From NCBI GenBank assembly GCA_025677825.1, contig JAIXMO010000003.1, positions 930,001 through 994,000 on the forward strand: a stretch of 64,000 nucleotides of DNA, in the 5' to 3' direction. Positions 58,112-64,000 of this stretch are shown piece after piece (position 1 is the first letter of the stretch; each line of letters opens with the position of its first letter). The DNA comes from Helicostylum pulchrum (taxonomy: Eukaryota > Mucoromycota > Mucoromycetes > Mucorales > Mucoraceae). Made by a program: the position numbers and the translations under genes. Below the pieces are notes generated by a model. That model was not told the DNA's origin. It ran no database searches and saw only the letters and a list, made by a program, of their open reading frames with translations.

Positions 58112-59622
58112 TTATACACCGAAAAATAAAAAAATAAGAAAAATAAGAAGAAAAAGGAAAAGGAAAAATAAAAAAAATTTAAATATTATAAATATATATA
58201 ATAAGCACACCAATCATCCGTCGATCTTTTTATTTTATTTTTTCTGCCCTTTATTTTTTTTTTCTTGTTCACTCTCACAAAATGATCGGCCTTTCTACTA
58301 CTTTTTTTATTGGTTCCTTTCTTTTTTTTTTGGTGGTTTTTTTTTTTACTTTGCCTTTAAGCAGATAAAACACTATAATTTATATTTGCAGTGATTCTTT
58401 TTTTATTTTAATTAGCAGCCTTTTTTTTATATATATATAAACATAGACTAGATTTAGTACAGAGAAAAGAGAAAGTTATTTATAATGTAAATGAAATCTA
58501 AAAAAACTATATCGGAGTTCCGTTTTTTCTGTTGAATTTTATGTCGATCTCTTTTTCATAAAAGAAAAAAACATAATTCAAAAAAAAAAAAATAGTCTAG
58601 AACAGCCCTTTTTTTTAGTTTTATAATTATAAATCAGTATGATTAAAATGCTGTATTATTTTTTGTTAGTAATTTTATTGTAAATTAACAGCGTATCAGA
58701 AACTATTAAGTAAGAATGATGATAAATTACTACTGTAAAAAAAAAAGTAGCTTCTTTTTTTTTTGTATAAAATAAATTACGCTAACCGAATCTGTTATTT
58801 CTCTGTATCACAAAAAAAACGAGCTATTTTACTTTTCGTTTTTTTTAGCAGCAAGCAAGCAAGAACAACAAAATTCCTAAAAAAAGGAACAAAACAGAAT
58901 GTGTATAGATTCGTGTTTTTGAGCTGAAATAAAACATGCAAAAAAAAAGCTTAATATTTTCAATCAAAAAAAAAAAAAAGGCCAAGTCTAACTAAAAATA
59001 AAATTTCTCATGTATTGTTTTGTTATGTCAATGCGTTCTTGGGCGTAAATTAAAAAAAAAAAAAACTCCAATGGAGATCAGCTTTTTATTTTATTTACTT
59101 TTTAGGACGGTTCCTTTTCAATCAAAAAGAAATGGTTTTTTTTTTTTTTTTTGTACGCAGACAATTGTGTATATTTAATAAATGATATACGTTTAAATCA
59201 AAATATTAAAATGTAAGCCTCCTTCATTTCTTTCCTTTTTTTTCTTCTTAAAAACCAAGGCTTATCCGAACAGCTTCTTTTTTTTTTCTGCTTGGCAGTA
59301 GTAAGTAGTGCAACTGTAGCATTTTTCTCCTTGAACAAAATAATATTTGATCACATGCATAAAAAAAAAAAGTAAAACGTTCATACATCAAAAAAATCGG
59401 TATCTTAAAATCAGATGGCTATTCGGATATACATGTAACAAATAAACAAATTCAGCCTTGATTTCAAAAAGTGTAGAAAAATGATTTTCTAAACAAAAAA
59501 GAAAAATGATATATTTCTGTGTGAAGTTTTTTTTTTTTTCAGTTGTATCAATTTATAATAATAATCAGCTACAATAAAAAAAAAACCTCCTTTTCTTCTT
59601 CCTTTGGTAGTGTATCTCTATT
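58112..59622. other. Divergent spacer rich in A/T runs
   Basis: 1.5 kb between the divergent SANT-like and RBR genes. Many A or T runs; no open frame of note, no repeats recognised. Confidence 0.6.
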
Positions 59623-60772
59623 ATGGAAAGAAAGTTAGAGGGACTTATTAATTCAATTACAAAGATCCTTACAATACAAATACGAAGGAAACCTACCATG
59701 CAAGCCACTACTACCACTACTACTACTACTACTACGAATCAACTAGCAGTAAATGATTTAGAGCCTACTAACCGTACTAGTCCTAGTCCTAGTACTACGC
59801 CTAATAATAACAAGCGAAAGCGAGCTTCTTTTGAATGCGTTATATGCTTGGGTGATTATAAATCCAATATCCCTCATGGTACTGAAAATTGTAACCATAA
59901 AGCGTGCAGAGAATGCGTCCGCAAGTATTTTAGAAGCACTTTAAGAGATGATCGATATCAGTCCTATGAACATATACAGTGTCCGAGTCATAACTGCTCT
60001 CAGTACTTTGTAGCAAATGATTCTCTTCGTCGTTTCTTTTCCAAAAATGAAACTATAAAATGGTGGGATTCTGCTATTAAAAAGACTTGCATTACTAATA
60101 AGGTAAATTTTACTGTTTTATATGAAGCTATTTTAGAACTAATAGAAAAAAAAAATAGGTTACTTGTCCCTTGTCTGGTTGCCGTGCGATATTTGAAGTA
60201 GATGAAAAAAATTTAAAGCAGTGTACATTTACTGTATGCTACGAGTGTAGGCGGGGTTTTTGCAGCGCCTGTCAGAAATCATGGCATCCTGGTATTAATC
60301 AATTTTTTTTTTTGTAGAACAGTTAATTTCGTATTCCACTTTGTAATTTTTTTTTTTTTTTAAATAGGAGAAGTAAGAATAGTAAATGACGAAGCAGAGC
60401 TTAAAAATACTTTAAAGGAAGCAGAAAAAAATAACTGGTGTTGTTGTCCCAAGTGCCATACAATTGTGGAAAAAATGGTAAGCAAACAAAAAAGTATACA
60501 TATAAAAAAAAAAAAGGTACAAGAACTGATACATTACGTAATATATTAGGGCGGTTGCTCTACTATGAAATGTTCATGTGGAACTTATTTGTAAGACCCT
60601 TTTTTTTTATATTCTTGTTCAATTTGTAATCTCTATATATTTTTTCAGTTGTTATCGCTGTGGTGGAAGATCCGATTACCATTACTGTCTTAACAAATGT
60701 CAAAACTTGTCTCCAGAAGGCTTGAAAGCAATCCGCAGTTCCATGTTTACTCCAAAGAAACCTCGAGTTTAA
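59623..60772 (+). CDS. RBR-type E3 ubiquitin ligase, second gene
   Basis: Five exons (59623-60102, 60159-60291, 60368-60477, 60550-60590, 60649-60772) give 295 residues. A low-complexity N-terminus with a poly-Thr run (about residues 29-38) precedes RING1 (CVICLGDYKSNIPHGTENC then CRECV). The IBR has CPLSGCRAIF and CYECRRGFCSACQKSW. RING2 is CCCPKCHTIVEKMGGCSTMKC with CGTYFCYRCGG; the Cys after GG is the expected catalytic residue. It ends SMFTPKKPRV. The layout is shorter than the RBR at 22384 and the two share only the domain pattern. Substrate unknown. The exon junction falls just before the catalytic GGC. Confidence 0.92.
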
Positions 60773-61039
60773 AATAAAAAAAAACTTTTTTTTTTCTGAA
60801 CCTGTTTTTTAAACTATTAAAACACCGAATTTCGTCGCTTATCGATATCCCAAACACAGGGTAGAGAAATATAAAAAATCCTTTTTTCTCTCTTTTTCTG
60901 TATTTTTCTTTACTTTTTTTTATTTTTCCTTTTCTTTATTTCATATACATATACCTTTTTTTTATAAAAAGAAAAAAAGAAAAACAGTTAAATAAGATAT
61001 ATATTATACGGCAAAAAGAAAAGAAAATCACTGCTAGAA

Positions 61040-61745
61040 ATGACAAATAAACCAAATAATTTGACAGCATCAGATCATACCAACAACAATAGTAAAGTGG
61101 ATAAATTACCTCCACCTTCGGCTTTATTTGATCCAAATTACTTTTATAATGGTCAAAGCCCAGTGATGATGAACGAACCAGTGTCTCCAAGACAAGTCTA
61201 TATCCTACCACCACCTTCTTCATTACCAGGCTACCATTTACCTCCACCTACCAATGCACCCTTCTACTACCAACAACCTCAAACCGACTACCCTCAATAT
61301 TATTATCCAAGCCCTGTAAATACGTCTGGTCAAAAGAGAGAATCGTCCACTTCGATCATGAACAATAAAAAAAGATATAAAAAGACTTGTGCAAACGATG
61401 ATATTTCAGCTGCCGCTGCTACCTTGGCTTCTTTTGCTTCTTCCAATGATGATGAAGAAGAAGAAGATATCAAGGATCAAGTCGTCATTGTTTCGAAAAA
61501 GAAGAGACCTTATAATAAAAAGTTTAAAGAAGATAATCTTTTAAAACAACAAGAAAATCAAGTATTAGAGGTAAAGTATTATTTTTTTTTTAGCTTCGAA
61601 AAAAAGAAAATTTTTTTGTATAAATATAAACTGAAACTGAATCCAATAAAATCTTTTTTTTTTTTTTTTTTTTTTTAAATAGGCTGCAAGAATTCTAATG
61701 GATATTTCAAGATGCGTAGTACAACAAGTTCGTGTGGCTCACTAA
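61040..61745 (+). CDS. Proline/tyrosine-rich hypothetical protein
   Basis: Two exons (61040-61570, 61683-61745) give 197 residues. The first half is Pro/Tyr/Asn-rich (KLPPPSALFDPNYF, LPPPSSLPGYHLPPPTN), the middle is basic (KKRYKK), then comes an Ala-rich helix (ISAAAATLASFASS), an acidic run, and basic KKKRPYNKKFKED. The second exon adds AARILMDISRCVVQQVRVAH. Basic and acidic runs suggest a nuclear regulator, but no domain is recognised. Confidence 0.65.
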
Positions 61746-62035
61746 TATATATATAAAAAAAAGCATTAGTAAAAAAAAAACAATTGTAAATATCTTTTTT
61801 TTTTTTTTTACAAAAAAGAAAAAATAACTCAAAATAAAAATGTAAAATATCATAACCCCCAACATAACCAAAAAATCGGGACAAAAACCAATATAACGAA
61901 AAGCGGATAATTCTTTTTTTTTTGACATAAGTCTCCGTCTTTGTTTGTTTCCGATAATAAAGGGGCATTTAATAACATTTTTTTTTACTTGTAAAACAAT
62001 TTTCTTCTTTTTTAACCTTTTAATTCTCTCTCGAA

Positions 62036-64000
62036 ATGCACTGGTTATCTTATGCAGTGGGACTAATATCCTGCTTAAAACTAACACATGCTGCCAATCC
62101 GTTACCTGGTAGCCCGCTGATGCACCCACCGATCGGTCCCTTAAAGGGTCCGTATGTAGCTCCTACCACCCCCAAATACGATTATGCAGAAGTACTTCAT
62201 AAGAGTTACTTATTTTACCACTCTCAAAAATCCGGTTATTTACCCTACCAACGACTTGCCTGGCGATCGGATTCTTGTAAAGTGTGTGTAGGAGACTTTG
62301 GTGAGGACTTGTCTCGTGGTTGGTATGAAGCCGCCAATACAATGAAGTGGGGGTTACCCTTAGGCTGGACCGTCACTCAATTAGCTTTTAATATCATGAT
62401 GTTTGAAGATTCTATGAACTCTGTAGATGAATTAGCTGAAGGTCTTGAACTACTTAAATGGGGAGGAGGTAAAAAAAAAAAACATTTAAGCATAATTTTT
62501 TGCTAAAACCCGGGAATTTTTTTTTTAGATTATATTATGAATGCACATTATAATGATACGTATATTGTTGGCCAGTTAGGTACTTCGGCCATCGGCCCTA
62601 TTTCCAAACAAGTGGAACTCGACGTAGATTTCAATTACTGGGGTCCACCGGAAGAATACGAAGAATGGGTACCCACCGGTCTACCGCACAAAGCGTACTA
62701 CATATCACCCGAGAACCCTTCATCTGAAATCATTGGTGAATACAGTGCTGCTTTAGCCGCTATCTCTGTTACCTGGCGTAAGCATAACGAAACCTACGCC
62801 GATCTCTTGGTCGACCACGCCAAGCGACTCTATACATTTGCTACTGACAACCCAGGTAGTTATGTCACGTCACGTCAAAACGCATTCATGTGGGCTGCGT
62901 TCTGGTACCCGTCTACACGGTACGAAGATGAATTGGCTTGGGCCGCAGCTTGGCTATACGCAGCTACCAAGGAGGAGTTTTATTTAGAAGAAGCTAAAAA
63001 ATGGTACAATATGTCTTCGGATTCATGGACGGAGTACTCGTGGGATGAAAAGGGTGGCGGGCTTCATGTTTTACTGTACGCTATTACAAAGGACGCGCAG
63101 TTCTATAAGAATGCATTAGATTATTTCGGTCAGTTCTTGCCTGGGCCCAAACAGCTGGTCAAGTATACGCCGCGTGGGTTAGCTTATATCGAACATTGGG
63201 GGTCCGTCGGGTACTCTGGAAACGTGGCATTTTTAATGATGGCATTTGCAAAATCCATTGGGTACGAAACAGATGAATCGAAAGCGATGACGACGTTTGC
63301 GGTGCAGCAGATTAATTATGCGTTAGGAGATTATGGGTACAGTTGGGTGGTCGGGTTCGGAGATAATTATCCTTCGAAGCCGTATCATAAATCATCGTAC
63401 AATTCGTATATTGATTACCCGATGCGTGGGCAGTTCCAAGATAAAGTAGAAGACGACTTTTCTCAATCCAAGACTAATCAACGGTTTATTCTGTACGGTG
63501 CTGTGGAGGGTGGTCCAAATATCGATGATACGTGGTACGATGATCGGTCAAATTATGAATACTCGGAAGTCACACAGGATTATAATTCGGCTTGGTCTGG
63601 CGCTATTGCTGGACTAATCGATTTCTATGGTTCTTCCAATTTCGAACCTTATACGGATTGTGGTTTGGATTTAGGGTGGACTCACCCCAACGCTTCAGAG
63701 CCACCTGCTTGGCCAGAGGATGATTGTTATCATACGTGTAATAAGGGGTGTCCTCGTGGAGAGATGAAGTCGTCGTACTCTTGGAAACTGCTAACTGAAC
63801 CTCAAGATACAATCTACAAACAATTAGAGGTGCTTTACCCAGGTAATGGGTTGGCAAAGGCTGCGGCTTTAGAAGGAAAGTCATTAGAAGATATGAAGAT
63901 AATGGGTATCTCTACAGATTCTATCAAGAGTGAAATTGATAAATCGAAATCTGAGGAAGCTTCCGATTCAAAACAAAGTAACGCCAAACGTATGACCACC
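62036..64000 (+). CDS. Secreted GH9-like protein with altered catalytic aspartates (3' partial)
   Basis: Two exons (62036-62468, 62529 to the window end) give 635 codons with no stop yet. Residues 1-19 are a signal peptide (MHWLSYAVGLISCLKLTHA). The body is a GH9 (alpha/alpha)6 domain: YDYAEVLHKSYLFYHSQKSG, LPYQRLAWRSDS, a catalytic-site region GWYEAANTMKWGLPLGW, ELAWAAAWLYAATKEEFYL, GFGDNYPSKPYHKS and DDRSNYEYSEVTQDYNSAWS. In active GH9 endoglucanases the second region reads GWYDAGD, where both Asp activate water; here they are Glu and Asn. The proton-donor Glu (in YSEVTQDYN) is kept. After the domain come Cys-rich and charged low-complexity segments toward the C-terminus. It may be a non-hydrolytic carbohydrate-binding relative or have changed chemistry. 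Confidence 0.88.

Overview
This 64 kb window is eukaryotic nuclear DNA, almost certainly fungal and most likely from an early-diverging Mucoromycota species (Mucorales-like). The evidence is AT-rich spacers full of A/T homopolymers, many short introns (about 35-100 nt, GT..AG, often with a poly-A or poly-T interior), dense genes on both strands, and fungal proteins throughout. I see no operons, tRNA, rRNA or CRISPR. Gene models were built by hand by joining exons whose phases fit; coding spans below include introns.

Layout. 1-148 is the start of a gene that leaves the window. 0.15-3.9 kb is gene-poor with dispersed repeats. 4-31.8 kb is mostly housekeeping: a secreted GPI-type protein, Rvb2 helicase, a family-2 glycosyltransferase, an MPDU1-like PQ-loop protein head-to-head with a glycerate-kinase-like protein, a PWWP chromatin reader, a small orphan, a zinc-finger orphan, a TPR/metallo-beta-lactamase fusion, translation release factor eRF1, an MFS permease, an RBR ubiquitin ligase, the TTC7/Ypp1 scaffold of the PI4-kinase complex, a small C2 protein and an Ecl1-like zinc protein. 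31.8-37.4 kb is a graveyard: frameshifted pseudogenes of a repeated family, a spliced but broken MSH6 fragment, a dispersed repeat, and a Tc1/mariner element with terminal inverted repeats and TA target duplications. 37.4-51.3 kb returns to core genes: PI4P 5-kinase (Mss4), an M16 metalloprotease, a Tctex-type dynein light chain, a Ysc84/SH3 actin protein and an acyl-CoA dehydrogenase. 51.3-55.6 kb is again mobile-element territory: a MULE transposase remnant with an AT-hook tail, a lineage-family gene, and a second transposase fragment. 57-64 kb carries a Myb/SANT-like protein, a second RBR ligase, a proline-rich orphan and a GH9-like secreted protein running off the end.

Themes. Ypp1 (PI4P synthesis) and Mss4 (PI4P to PI(4,5)P2) act in sequence at the plasma membrane, and Ysc84 acts in actin/endocytosis; their linkage here is probably coincidence. 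The strongest items for a second look are a GH9-like protein whose two catalytic aspartates are replaced, the TPR-MBL fusion, a PWWP protein with a LEDGF-IBD-like C-terminus, the captured MSH6 fragment, and a multi-copy lineage family (one intact copy plus several decayed ones) sharing a W/F-G-[DE] then E-x-S-G core.
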